This document shows, piece after piece, positions 20,300-28,257 of a stretch of 42,642 nucleotides of DNA. Position numbers and translations under genes: made by a program. The notes under the pieces were generated by a model. The model was not told where the DNA came from. It searched no databases and saw only the letters and a program-made list of their open reading frames with translations. Each line of letters starts with the position of its first letter. The stretch's first letter is position 1. Source of the stretch: an uncultured bacterium (GTDB taxonomy: Bacteria > Cloacimonadota > Cloacimonadia > Cloacimonadales > Cloacimonadaceae); the NCBI GenBank assembly GCA_938009275.1, contig CALLHY010000015.1, positions 1-42,642 on the forward strand, written 5' to 3'.

Positions 20300-21535
20300 A
20301 TGCTGAAGAAAAACACAAAGAAAGCAGAACCAAAGAAGACAACCAAACCCAAAGCAACAAAAAATGAAACAAAACTGGATGAACTGCAGTCAACGCGTGA
20401 ACGTAAAAACGTGCTGATGCAGGGTAATGAAGCTGTTGCCTACGGCGCACTGGATGCTGGGGTAAACTTCTTTGCTGGATACCCAATTACTCCCTCTACG
20501 GAAGTAGCCGAGATACTATCTGCAGAACTGCCCAAGCGCGGCGGTGTATTTGTTCAAATGGAAGACGAGATCGCCTCCATCTGCGCTATAACCGGTGCAT
20601 CACTTGCAGGAGCAAAGTCCCTAACCGCCACCAGTGGCCCGGGTTTCTCTCTGATGCAAGAAGGCATCGGCTTTGCCAAGATAACCGAAACTCCCTGCGT
20701 GGTCGTAAACGTGCAGCGCATGGGACCCAGCACTGGCATGCCTACCAGCCCGGCTCAGGGCGACATAATGCAAGCCAAATGGGGTTCACATGGTGATTCT
20801 CCCTCCATCGTTCTATACCCGGATTCGGTAAAAGAAAGCTACGAACTTACCATCCGCGCCGTAAACCTGGCAGAGAAATATAGAACCTGCGTTATTCTAT
20901 TGCTGGATGAAGTGATAGGCCACATGCGCGAAGCTGTACGGCTTCCCGATATGGCAAATGTGCGGGTTATTAACCGCATTAAACCCACTGTTCCTCCCCA
21001 TTGGTATAAGCACTACGACGAGAACCAGAAATACCTGTCGCCTCTGGCAAGCTATGGCGAAGGCTATCGCTTCCACGTTACAGGCCTTACCCACGATTCT
21101 CACGGCTTTCCAACCAATAAGTCCTCCGAAGCCTCTGAGATGATGGAACGCCTACGCAAGAAGATAGACTATAACATTCGTGATCTCGTTCAGATAGAAA
21201 GCCATCAAATGGAAGATGCCAAGATAGCCATCTTCACAGCAGGCATAACAGCCCGTGCTGCCAAAGCCGCAATTGCCATGGCAAGAGCCGAAGGCATAAA
21301 GGTTGGCCTCTTGCGCCCCTTAACCATTTGGCCTTTCCCCGATGATGCTGTGCGTAAGATGCTACGCAACGTGGAAACAGTAATAGTCCCGGAACTTAAT
21401 CAGGGACAGCTAATTCACGAGATTCAGCGCCTTACCAAAGATAAGAGCGATGGCAATCTTATTCCCATTCAGCGCGTAAATGGACAGCTTATTACACCCA
21501 ACGACATCCTGCGCAAAATCAAGGAGGTAAGCTAA
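20300..21535 (+). CDS. korA: 2-oxoacid:ferredoxin oxidoreductase alpha subunit, 411 aa
   Basis: Alpha subunit of the enzyme that oxidises a 2-oxoacid with CoA to acyl-CoA, CO2 and reduced ferredoxin. The motif 'GYPITPSTEVAEILSAEL' and the stretch 'FVQMEDEIASICAITGASLAGAKSLTATSGPGFSLMQEGIGFAKITETPCVVVNVQRMGPSTGMPTSPAQGD' are characteristic of the KorA branch. The C-terminal domain (from about residue 300) is the PFOR/KOR domain II with 'AIFTAGITARAAKAAI'. Residues 1 to 35 form an unusual Lys-rich extension. GAGGAGAGG lies before the start. 2-oxoglutarate is the most likely substrate from sequence style, but other 2-oxoacids are possible. Confidence 0.9.
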   Translation: MLKKNTKKAEPKKTTKPKATKNETKLDELQSTRERKNVLMQGNEAVAYGALDAGVNFFAGYPITPSTEVAEILSAELPKRGGVFVQMEDEIASICAITGASLAGAKSLTATSGPGFSLMQEGIGFAKITETPCVVVNVQRMGPSTGMPTSPAQGDIMQAKWGSHGDSPSIVLYPDSVKESYELTIRAVNLAEKYRTCVILLLDEVIGHMREAVRLPDMANVRVINRIKPTVPPHWYKHYDENQKYLSPLASYGEGYRFHVTGLTHDSHGFPTNKSSEASEMMERLRKKIDYNIRDLVQIESHQMEDAKIAIFTAGITARAAKAAIAMARAEGIKVGLLRPLTIWPFPDDAVRKMLRNVETVIVPELNQGQLIHEIQRLTKDKSDGNLIPIQRVNGQLITPNDILRKIKEVS

Positions 21536-21536
21536 C

Positions 21537-22382
21537 ATGGCAAACATACCGCAACGCATTATTCATGAATACTTACGACACGACAAGAAGTTCCCGCATG
21601 TGTGGTGTGCCGGATGCAGCAATGGCATCGTGCTTGGTGCCATAATCCGTGCTATAGCTTCCTTGAATCTTGATAGAGACGACATTGTAATGGTCTCGGG
21701 CATCGGCTGTTCTTCCAGAATGCCGGTGTATGTGGATTTTAACACCCTGCATACCCTGCATGGACGAAGCATTGCCTATGCCACAGGCGTAAAGCTGCAC
21801 AAACCGAACCTGAAGGTTATAGTGATTACTGGTGATGGCGATTGCACGGCAATTGGCGGAAATCACCTGATTCATGCTGCCCGACGCAACATAGACCTGA
21901 AGGTAATACTGATTAACAACAACATCTATGGCATGACAGGCGGTCAATGCAGCCCCACCACTCCCCACGAAGCCATAGCCACCACAGCTCCTTATGGCAA
22001 TATAGAGCCAGACTTCAACGTCTGCAATCTTGCCATAGGTGCAGGTGCCTCATTCGTGGCGCGCACCACTGCCTTTCACGTGTTGGAAATGCAAGGAATA
22101 ATGAAAGATGCACTGGAACACCCTGGCTTTTCACTTATTGAAGTAGTTAGTGCATGCCCGGTTATTTTTGGTCGTCTAAACAAGAAAGGCGGCGCTCCTC
22201 AAATGATGAAAGACTTCCGCGACAATTCCATCCCCTTAGCCGCAGTGGACAAGCTCCCGCCCGAAAAGGTGGAAGGCAAGATAATCCGCGGAATCCTGCG
22301 AAGGGAAATCCGACCGGAATACTGCGCTCAATATGCTTCATTAGTGGAACGAGTAAAAGTGAAGGAGGCAGACAATGGCTAA
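21537..22382 (+). CDS. korB: 2-oxoacid:ferredoxin oxidoreductase beta subunit (TPP-binding), 281 aa
   Basis: TPP-binding catalytic subunit. 'VWCAGCSNGIVLGAI' at the start, 'IGCSSRMPVYVDFNTLHTLHGRSIAYATG' and the TPP/Mg motif 'GDGDCTAIGGNHLIHAARRNIDLKVILINNN' are the landmarks of KorB. AGGAGGT lies before the ATG, in the end of korA. The C-terminal tail (from about residue 215) is Lys/Arg-rich and probably contacts the alpha subunit. The gene overlaps korC by eight bases, showing tight coupling. Confidence 0.9.
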   Translation: MANIPQRIIHEYLRHDKKFPHVWCAGCSNGIVLGAIIRAIASLNLDRDDIVMVSGIGCSSRMPVYVDFNTLHTLHGRSIAYATGVKLHKPNLKVIVITGDGDCTAIGGNHLIHAARRNIDLKVILINNNIYGMTGGQCSPTTPHEAIATTAPYGNIEPDFNVCNLAIGAGASFVARTTAFHVLEMQGIMKDALEHPGFSLIEVVSACPVIFGRLNKKGGAPQMMKDFRDNSIPLAAVDKLPPEKVEGKIIRGILRREIRPEYCAQYASLVERVKVKEADNG

Positions 22383-22920
22383 GAGCTATGAAATCCGTCT
22401 TTCCGGTAGCGGTGGTCAGGGTTTGATTCTAGCCGGCATCATCCTTGCCCGTGCAGCGGTTATAGAAAAACGCCGCGTTACTCAAACTCAAAGCTATGGT
22501 CCCGAATCCCGCGGTGGCTATTCCCGTGCCGACGTTATTATCAGCGATGATGAAATATACTTCCCGGAAGCCACTAACTTTAACTGCCTGCTGGCATTAA
22601 CTCAGGAAGCGTGTGACGTATATCTTTATGACCTGCGTGATACAGGCATCCTGATTATCGACACTACGTTTGTGAAGAACCTGGCTTTGGCAGCAGAGAA
22701 TACCTATGAACTTCCTTTCACTGATATTGCTCAGGAAAAGCTCGGCAGCCCCATCACCACCAATATCCTGTCCCTGGCATTCATGGTGCAGATTACCGGC
22801 ATCGTTAAGCCCGAATCACTAAAGCAGTCTATTGCCGAAAGCGTTAAGCCCGCATTTGTGGAGCTAAACCACAAAGCCATGGAACTGGGATTTGAGCTTG
22901 CCAAAAACTATAAGAAGTAG
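22375..22920 (+). CDS. korC: 2-oxoacid:ferredoxin oxidoreductase gamma subunit, 181 aa
   Basis: Gamma subunit, with the characteristic start 'YEIRLSGSGGQGLILAGIILARAAVIEKRRVTQTQSYGPESRGGYSRADVIIS', of the PFOR/KOR gamma family. It completes the D-A-B-C enzyme. Its start overlaps the end of korB, with AAGGAGG just upstream. The stop is followed by a ribosome binding site for the epimerase gene. Confidence 0.9.
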   Translation: MAKSYEIRLSGSGGQGLILAGIILARAAVIEKRRVTQTQSYGPESRGGYSRADVIISDDEIYFPEATNFNCLLALTQEACDVYLYDLRDTGILIIDTTFVKNLALAAENTYELPFTDIAQEKLGSPITTNILSLAFMVQITGIVKPESLKQSIAESVKPAFVELNHKAMELGFELAKNYKK

Positions 22921-22926
22921 GTGAGT

Positions 22927-23328
22927 ATGGTAAAGCGCATCAGCCACATCGGCATCGCCGTAAAAGACCTGGAAGCCGGAATAGCCTTCTACCAAAGCCT
23001 TGGGCTGGAATTGGAAGGAATAGAGGAAGTGCCATCACAAAAAGTGAAGGTTGCCTTTCTTCCCTGTGGAGACACACGCATCGAATTACTGTGCCCCACT
23101 TCAGAGGATAGTGCCGTTGCCAAGTTTATCGAAAAGAAAGGCGAAGGCATTCAGCACATTGCTTTTGCCGTTGATGATCTTCCCAATGCCTTAGCCGAGT
23201 CTGAAGCCAAAGGCATCACCCTTATCGACAAAGAGCCACGTCCCGGTGCACATCATGCTGACATCGCATTTTTGCATCCGAAGTCCAGCATGGGCGTGCT
23301 GATAGAGCTCTGCAAGGAAAAACACTAA
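22927..23328 (+). CDS. mce: Methylmalonyl-CoA epimerase, 133 aa
   Basis: VOC-fold enzyme that interconverts (R)- and (S)-methylmalonyl-CoA. The first half 'ISHIGIAVKDLEAGIAFYQSLGLELEG' and the second half 'GIQHIAFAVDDLPNALAESEAKG' show the paired betaalphabetabetabeta modules with metal-binding His residues, and the last ligand Glu is in 'GVLIELCKE'. The start at 22927 is set by AGGTGA; an earlier GTG at 22921 is less likely. With korDABC it suggests that succinyl-CoA from 2-oxoglutarate is passed to methylmalonyl-CoA and propionate, or the reverse. A terminator follows. Confidence 0.88.
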   Translation: MVKRISHIGIAVKDLEAGIAFYQSLGLELEGIEEVPSQKVKVAFLPCGDTRIELLCPTSEDSAVAKFIEKKGEGIQHIAFAVDDLPNALAESEAKGITLIDKEPRPGAHHADIAFLHPKSSMGVLIELCKEKH

Positions 23329-23353
23329 ACTAACAACAAACCAGCTATATACA

Positions 23354-23385
23354 AAAAGGTGCGAGCAACATTGCCCGCACCTTTT
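23354..23385. terminator. Bidirectional terminator between epimerase and peptidase genes
   Basis: AAAAGGTGCG (23354-23363) pairs with CGCACCTTTT (23376-23385), a perfect 10-bp stem with a 12-base loop, ending in a T run on one side and an A run on the other. It serves convergent genes ending at 23328 and 23401. Confidence 0.8.
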
Positions 23386-23400
23386 GCTTATGCATTAATA

Positions 23401-25485
23401 TTACATTAATCCATCGCGCTTCAGCAAAGCATCGGGATCGGGCTTGCGTCCACGGAAGGCAACAAATTCATCCATCGGATGGAAGGCATTGCCACGCGCC
23501 AATATGTACTTGCGGAATGCTTCTGCTACTTCAGCATTGAAGATGCCTTTTTCCAGGAACAAGCTCCATGCATCGGCTTCCAGGGCTTCTGCCCACTTGT
23601 AGGAATAGTATCCTGCTGAGTAGCCACCGGCAAAGATATGCGAGAAGGCACAGGAGATATTGGTGCCATCAACCGCTGGCAACAAACGGAACCGCTCGGT
23701 TACTTCTTTCTCGAAGGCATCAACATCTTTTATATTTGCAGGATTGGCAGTATGCCAGGCAAAGTCCATCAGCGCATAACGTAGCTGAGTTACATTTGCC
23801 ATTCCAGCCTGGAAGTTCTTTGCTGCTATCACTTTGTCCAGCAGTTCCTTGGGCAGTGCTTCACCGGTTTGGTAATGTTTGGCAAACAGATTTAGTGCTT
23901 CTTCTTCCAGCAGCCAGTTTTCCATTATCTGGCTGGGTAGCTCTACAAAGTCCCAGAGCACGCTGGTGCCGGAAAGCCCCTTGTAATAGCCATCTGCCAG
24001 CAATGAATGAAGGGCATGACCAAATTCATGGAAGATGGTGCGGGCTTCATTAAGGGTTAAAAGTGAAGGCTGATCATCGGTAGAGGGCGTAAGCGATGCC
24101 ACGATGCTAACCACCGGGCGACGCATTCCGTCACGATGCAAACCCTGACCCTGGAATGAGGTTTTCCATGCTCCACCGCGTTTGGTTTCGCGTGGGAAGA
24201 GATCCATATACATCAGTCCAAGATAAGTATCATCCTTGTCCCAAACTTCCCAGGTAGTAACGTCAGGATGGTAAACGGGGATATCGTAAACTTGCTTAAC
24301 CGAGATGCCATATATCTTTTTGGCAACCACGAACAAGCCTTCCACCACGTTTTCCACCTTAAACCAAGGACGCAGCTCTTCTGGATCATAGGCATAGCGT
24401 TGCTCTTTTAGTTTGTTGGAATAGTATCCCATATCCCAGGGCATAAGCTCTTCCAAGCCATCCAGTTGTCTGGCAAACTCCCGCACTTCGTCCACTTCTT
24501 TAAGGGCTACGGGATAGGCAACTTCATATATTTTCTCCAAAAACGCCTTGGCGGTATCGTAAGAATCTGCCATACGATCGGACAGCACATAATCGGCATG
24601 GTTCTGGTATCCCAGCAATTTGGCGCGTTCTTCGCGGAGCTTAAGGGTCTTAAGGATTAGTTCCTGATTGTCAAATTCATCCTTGAAGGCACGGCAGGAA
24701 TAGGCAGTTTGAATCTGTCTGCGGATTTCGCGATCTTTGCAATAGGTTACCACGGGGGTTAGGCTTGAGGGTTGCAAATTGAACAGCCATCCGCCGTCTT
24801 TGCCTTTCTTTTTTGCCAGGAAAGCTGCTGCATTCAGCGAGTTTTCGGGGATACCTTCCACCTGCTTGGGATCGGTGATGTGCAGCTCCCAATTGTTGGT
24901 GGCATTCAGCACGTTATCGCTAAATTTCGGGCTAATGGCAGATGCTTCCATAGAGATTTCGGTTAGGCGTTTCTTATCTGCCTCGTTTAGCATGGCACCA
25001 CCGCGAATAAAGCCGGTGTAGCTGCGCTCGATCAGGCGATAGCGTTCGGCTGCCTTAATGGCTTCCTTATCGTTCATATCTTCCGGAATAACTGGCTTCG
25101 GCTTGCCTGCCACTTCGGCATCGTAAACCGCTTTCACGCGGGCAAATATCTGCGGGTCGGTGGCAATTGCGCTGCTAAACTCTGCCAGCATGGGAGAAAT
25201 CTGCTGGGCAAGGGCTTTGTGCTCGGGACCAGACTCTGCGCCCAAAAGGTTAAAGTAAATGTTTGCGGTATAGCCCAGCAATTCACCATTTAGCTCTAAT
25301 TCTAAGATAGTGTTTTCGAATGTAGGGGCTTCGGGATTGCTTTTTAGTGCTTCAATCTCGGCTTTCGCAACCTTTATTGCCTCTTCAATAGCAGGTAAAA
25401 AATGCTCTGTTTTGAACAAGGGAAAAGGTATTGCGTTTAGCCGATGCTCGCTCTTCAGGTTTAGTAAGGGATTGTCATGTTTCAT
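23401..25485 (-). CDS. M3 family oligopeptidase (OpdA/Dcp-like), 694 aa
   Basis: Zinc metallopeptidase that cuts short peptides, in the cytoplasm judging from the lack of a signal sequence. The zinc motif HEFGH is at residues 486 to 490, with the third ligand Glu in 'FVELPSQIMENWL'. The 694-aa length and N-terminal helical start 'LLNLKSEHRLNAIPFPLFKTEHFLPAIEEAI' match E. coli oligopeptidase A and Dcp. It is transcribed leftward from its own promoter region, with AAGGA before the ATG. Products could feed the amino-acid fermentation genes to its left, but there is no direct link. Confidence 0.88.
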   Translation of the reverse strand: MKHDNPLLNLKSEHRLNAIPFPLFKTEHFLPAIEEAIKVAKAEIEALKSNPEAPTFENTILELELNGELLGYTANIYFNLLGAESGPEHKALAQQISPMLAEFSSAIATDPQIFARVKAVYDAEVAGKPKPVIPEDMNDKEAIKAAERYRLIERSYTGFIRGGAMLNEADKKRLTEISMEASAISPKFSDNVLNATNNWELHITDPKQVEGIPENSLNAAAFLAKKKGKDGGWLFNLQPSSLTPVVTYCKDREIRRQIQTAYSCRAFKDEFDNQELILKTLKLREERAKLLGYQNHADYVLSDRMADSYDTAKAFLEKIYEVAYPVALKEVDEVREFARQLDGLEELMPWDMGYYSNKLKEQRYAYDPEELRPWFKVENVVEGLFVVAKKIYGISVKQVYDIPVYHPDVTTWEVWDKDDTYLGLMYMDLFPRETKRGGAWKTSFQGQGLHRDGMRRPVVSIVASLTPSTDDQPSLLTLNEARTIFHEFGHALHSLLADGYYKGLSGTSVLWDFVELPSQIMENWLLEEEALNLFAKHYQTGEALPKELLDKVIAAKNFQAGMANVTQLRYALMDFAWHTANPANIKDVDAFEKEVTERFRLLPAVDGTNISCAFSHIFAGGYSAGYYSYKWAEALEADAWSLFLEKGIFNAEVAEAFRKYILARGNAFHPMDEFVAFRGRKPDPDALLKRDGLM

Positions 25486-25889
25486 GTTGCATCCTTTTGT
25501 GCTTTATTATTATCCATTATTTCCAAGCTCATTATCAGCAGGTTTTAGTCAACATATTTCCTGCTGCTTCCTTGAACGAATTACTAATGAATTACGCATG
25601 AAATACGGATGAGATGCGTAATTCATTAGTAATTGTACCGCAATTTCAGCAAGATAGACACGTCATACTCATAACGCTGAGTCTATAGTCCATCCAGCAT
25701 TTAAGTAAGGTAATCAAGAAAAATACTGGGACATGCCGTATCGGCACCAGATTTAGCACGTTATTGAGTTTCCATCTCCAAGAGTGGCAACCTACCCTGC
25801 AAAAACAATTATTGCTTGACATGTTACCCCCCCAGATAAAAGTTTACAGTATCTATTTATAGCTTCAACACATTAATCTGGAGGTTCAA
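25486..25889. other. Intergenic region with a dispersed hairpin repeat
   Basis: This 404-base divergent gap contains no credible gene. It holds the dispersed inverted repeat at about 25560-25634 (separate entry), a C-run (25825-25833) and TTGACA at 25816-25821 in front of the DUF5916 gene, for which no -10 at normal spacing was found. Promoters for both the peptidase and the beta-barrel gene should be here. Confidence 0.5.
25579..25634. repeat. 21-bp perfect inverted repeat, copy of a dispersed element
   Basis: Arms 25579-25599 and 25614-25634 are perfect reverse complements (arm core TAATGAATTACGCAT) around a 14-base loop. The region 25572-25632 is homologous to the minus strand of 39271-39335 (about 64 bases), so the element is dispersed and inverted. 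The preceding CTGCTGCTTCCTTG matches the arm of the large palindrome at 39495. Confidence 0.7.
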
Positions 25890-28007
25890 ATGAGGCGTGG
25901 ATTACTGGCAGTATTATTAGTGGTAATTACTTTGGGGTTATATGGGCTAATGGTTCCCTATAGCGAATTGCCTATGCAAACAGAAACGAATGTAATAAGC
26001 GGACTGCAACGGGTAAGTCCCGAAGACTATGTCCAGGAAGCATACCCAACCAAGACATGGCTTTGGCAAGACACAAAGAACCTGAATTTTGTAATAGAGA
26101 GCCATGTTGATTCAAGTTTCGTGGCAGGGCCGGTCTCTACCAGAGACACAAGCGTAAAGGCAGATTATTTGCGCATTCAATTGATAACCTTGCCCGATGC
26201 ATACTTTTCTTACCTATACAATTTCTACGCTACGGGTAATCTTTTTGATGCAGTTAGGGAAACTGGCAGAGCAGATATCGGCTTTAACACGAACTACAGC
26301 TATGAGTCCACGATTAATGGAGCTGTTTGGAGAGTGACGGGTAGAATCCCACTGGGTGAACTGCGCTTCAGCTCAAAGCCACCTTACCTCTGGAAGATTA
26401 TTGTAACCCGCCATTATGAAAAGACTTCCGAAGACTACAGCATTCCTCCGCTTACTCCCAAGCTAAAAAACGACTACTTTACTCAAGCATACGACATCCG
26501 CTTAGACCACCCGATAAAGCGGGACATAAATCTAAATATCCGACCTTATCTGGTTCGCAGTTACGATTTGCTGCAAAAGTCCAGTAGCTTCGACCCCGAT
26601 AACTTGGGTTTGGATGTTGTAGTCAGCCCAGCTCAGAAGACCCGAATTAAGCTGAGTTTAAATCCTGATTTTAGTGATGTGCCACCAGATGAGGCTGCTG
26701 ATATTTATAACAGCAAGTATCCACGCTATTACATAGAAAATCGCTTTTTCTTTACGGAAGACATGGATGTATTTGGAGTTGGGGGAGATTTTTTCAGCAG
26801 TCGCAGAATAATCAAGCCAAGCATGGCATTTAAGGCTACAGGGCATAGCAAATCTATGAACTGGGGTATATTGGCTGCCAAAGATAAGGAAATAATAAAG
26901 TCTGGTGTAACCATGAACCGGGATGACTATTATCAGGTTCTGTCGCTAATGCCCAAAACCCGGAAGTTCAATTTCGCCAATGCCATTGTTAGCAGAATGA
27001 ACGAGGACTACTATAACCACGTGTATAGCGGAAACTATAGCTGGAATCCAAGCAGTGAATTACGGATAGCGAGCTATAATGCTTTTAGCATTAAGGAAGA
27101 TGACCGCAGCAGGGATAACGAACAGCTTAAAGGATCAATGAACTCCTTGTCACTAACCTATGCGCCAGAAGAGTGGAGCTTCGAGTTATTAGGTTCACAT
27201 GTTAGCCGCGATATGTATGCAGACGCGGGTTATCTGAACAGCCGGCATTTTCATAAACTTGCCGCCAGTTTAGCCTGGGATAGCGAAGAGAGTCTTAACT
27301 ATGTTACAGACCACGGCTTTGGTTTAGACTGGCAGTATTGGAAAAGGTACGCTGAAGAAAACACGGAAGATGCAATCAGTGCAGATTACTACATAAATCT
27401 GCGGACAAAACTGGGCTTTAATGCCAGCATTACCAAGGGGGGAGAATTGGACATTATGAATAATGACCATGATGTTTACTCTGCTGAGATAAGCGGAAAC
27501 CTGTCGCGCTGGCAACAGTTGAATCTAAACATTAATTATAACTACACCGAAGAACTTGTATATAGCTTACTTGCGGTACACAGTGCGCACTACTATTATG
27601 CAAGTGTGTGGGGAACACTTTCGCAGGTATTAGGATATGACGTGTCCTGCAGCCTGAAGAACTATAGCTATCCCAAGGGGATAATAGGAGACTATGGTGG
27701 TTTGCTGCCCTATGGAAGCCCCCTGGATGACAAGTATGTAATACTAAATAGTGAGATAAGTTATACTCCTAACAAGAAACTTAGCCTTGCCTGCGGAAGC
27801 AGCTTTAGCAGCTATGAAGAAAGCGGTATCCTGAGTAATGTAAATCTATACTCAAACCTTCGCTATGAATTTGCCCGGAATTATTTCTTTTACTGCGGGT
27901 TTAATACCGCCCAGCTTCAAGACGTCAAGTTCACCAAAGACGAGATATTGGGGCACTTCATGGTAGATACCTCAACTGCTTTTGCCAAGGTGGTTCTAGA
28001 TTTGTGA
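25890..28007 (+). CDS. DUF5916-type outer membrane beta-barrel protein, 705 aa
   Basis: Envelope protein with an N-terminal signal ('LLAVLLVVITLGLYGLMV') and a long strand-rich C-terminal part. The stretch 'LNPDFSDVPPDEAADIYNSKYPRYYIENRFFFTEDMDVF' is a hallmark of the DUF5916 family, which pairs an N-terminal carbohydrate-binding-like domain (residues 45 to 200) with a C-terminal beta-barrel predicted to sit in the outer membrane. The last third alternates aromatic and polar residues as in barrel strands and ends in a short hydrophobic strand. Function of the family is not known to me. GGAGG precedes the start. It is separated by 250 bases from the DUF6754 operon, so probably a separate transcript. 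Confidence 0.75.
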   Translation: MRRGLLAVLLVVITLGLYGLMVPYSELPMQTETNVISGLQRVSPEDYVQEAYPTKTWLWQDTKNLNFVIESHVDSSFVAGPVSTRDTSVKADYLRIQLITLPDAYFSYLYNFYATGNLFDAVRETGRADIGFNTNYSYESTINGAVWRVTGRIPLGELRFSSKPPYLWKIIVTRHYEKTSEDYSIPPLTPKLKNDYFTQAYDIRLDHPIKRDINLNIRPYLVRSYDLLQKSSSFDPDNLGLDVVVSPAQKTRIKLSLNPDFSDVPPDEAADIYNSKYPRYYIENRFFFTEDMDVFGVGGDFFSSRRIIKPSMAFKATGHSKSMNWGILAAKDKEIIKSGVTMNRDDYYQVLSLMPKTRKFNFANAIVSRMNEDYYNHVYSGNYSWNPSSELRIASYNAFSIKEDDRSRDNEQLKGSMNSLSLTYAPEEWSFELLGSHVSRDMYADAGYLNSRHFHKLAASLAWDSEESLNYVTDHGFGLDWQYWKRYAEENTEDAISADYYINLRTKLGFNASITKGGELDIMNNDHDVYSAEISGNLSRWQQLNLNINYNYTEELVYSLLAVHSAHYYYASVWGTLSQVLGYDVSCSLKNYSYPKGIIGDYGGLLPYGSPLDDKYVILNSEISYTPNKKLSLACGSSFSSYEESGILSNVNLYSNLRYEFARNYFFYCGFNTAQLQDVKFTKDEILGHFMVDTSTAFAKVVLDL

Positions 28008-28193
28008 TGGAGTTGTATTAGGGGATAAACAGGCATAGCCAGGCTCCTATCTATACAGAACAATGGCTAACATTTGTGCATAACTGAAAAACCTGAATAT
28101 GTGATTGTGGTTGTCGAAGTCAACAGATAGCGCATATATGGATAATTGGCTGGAACTAAAATCACAAAAAAGAGATTGACACAATTGGCACTA

Positions 28194-28223
28194 TTGAAGC
28201 CTTTGGACAGATACAAGTATAGT
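28194..28223 (+). promoter_or_regulatory. Candidate promoter of the DUF6754-Rex operon
   Basis: TTGAAG (28194-28199) and TATAGT (28218-28223) are separated by 18 bases, a sigma70-like spacing, 34 bases before the start codon at 28258. The rest of the gap from 28008 holds no other feature I can support. Confidence 0.45.
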
Positions 28224-28257
28224 AACGAATATATTCATAGAATAGGAGTTATAGCGT

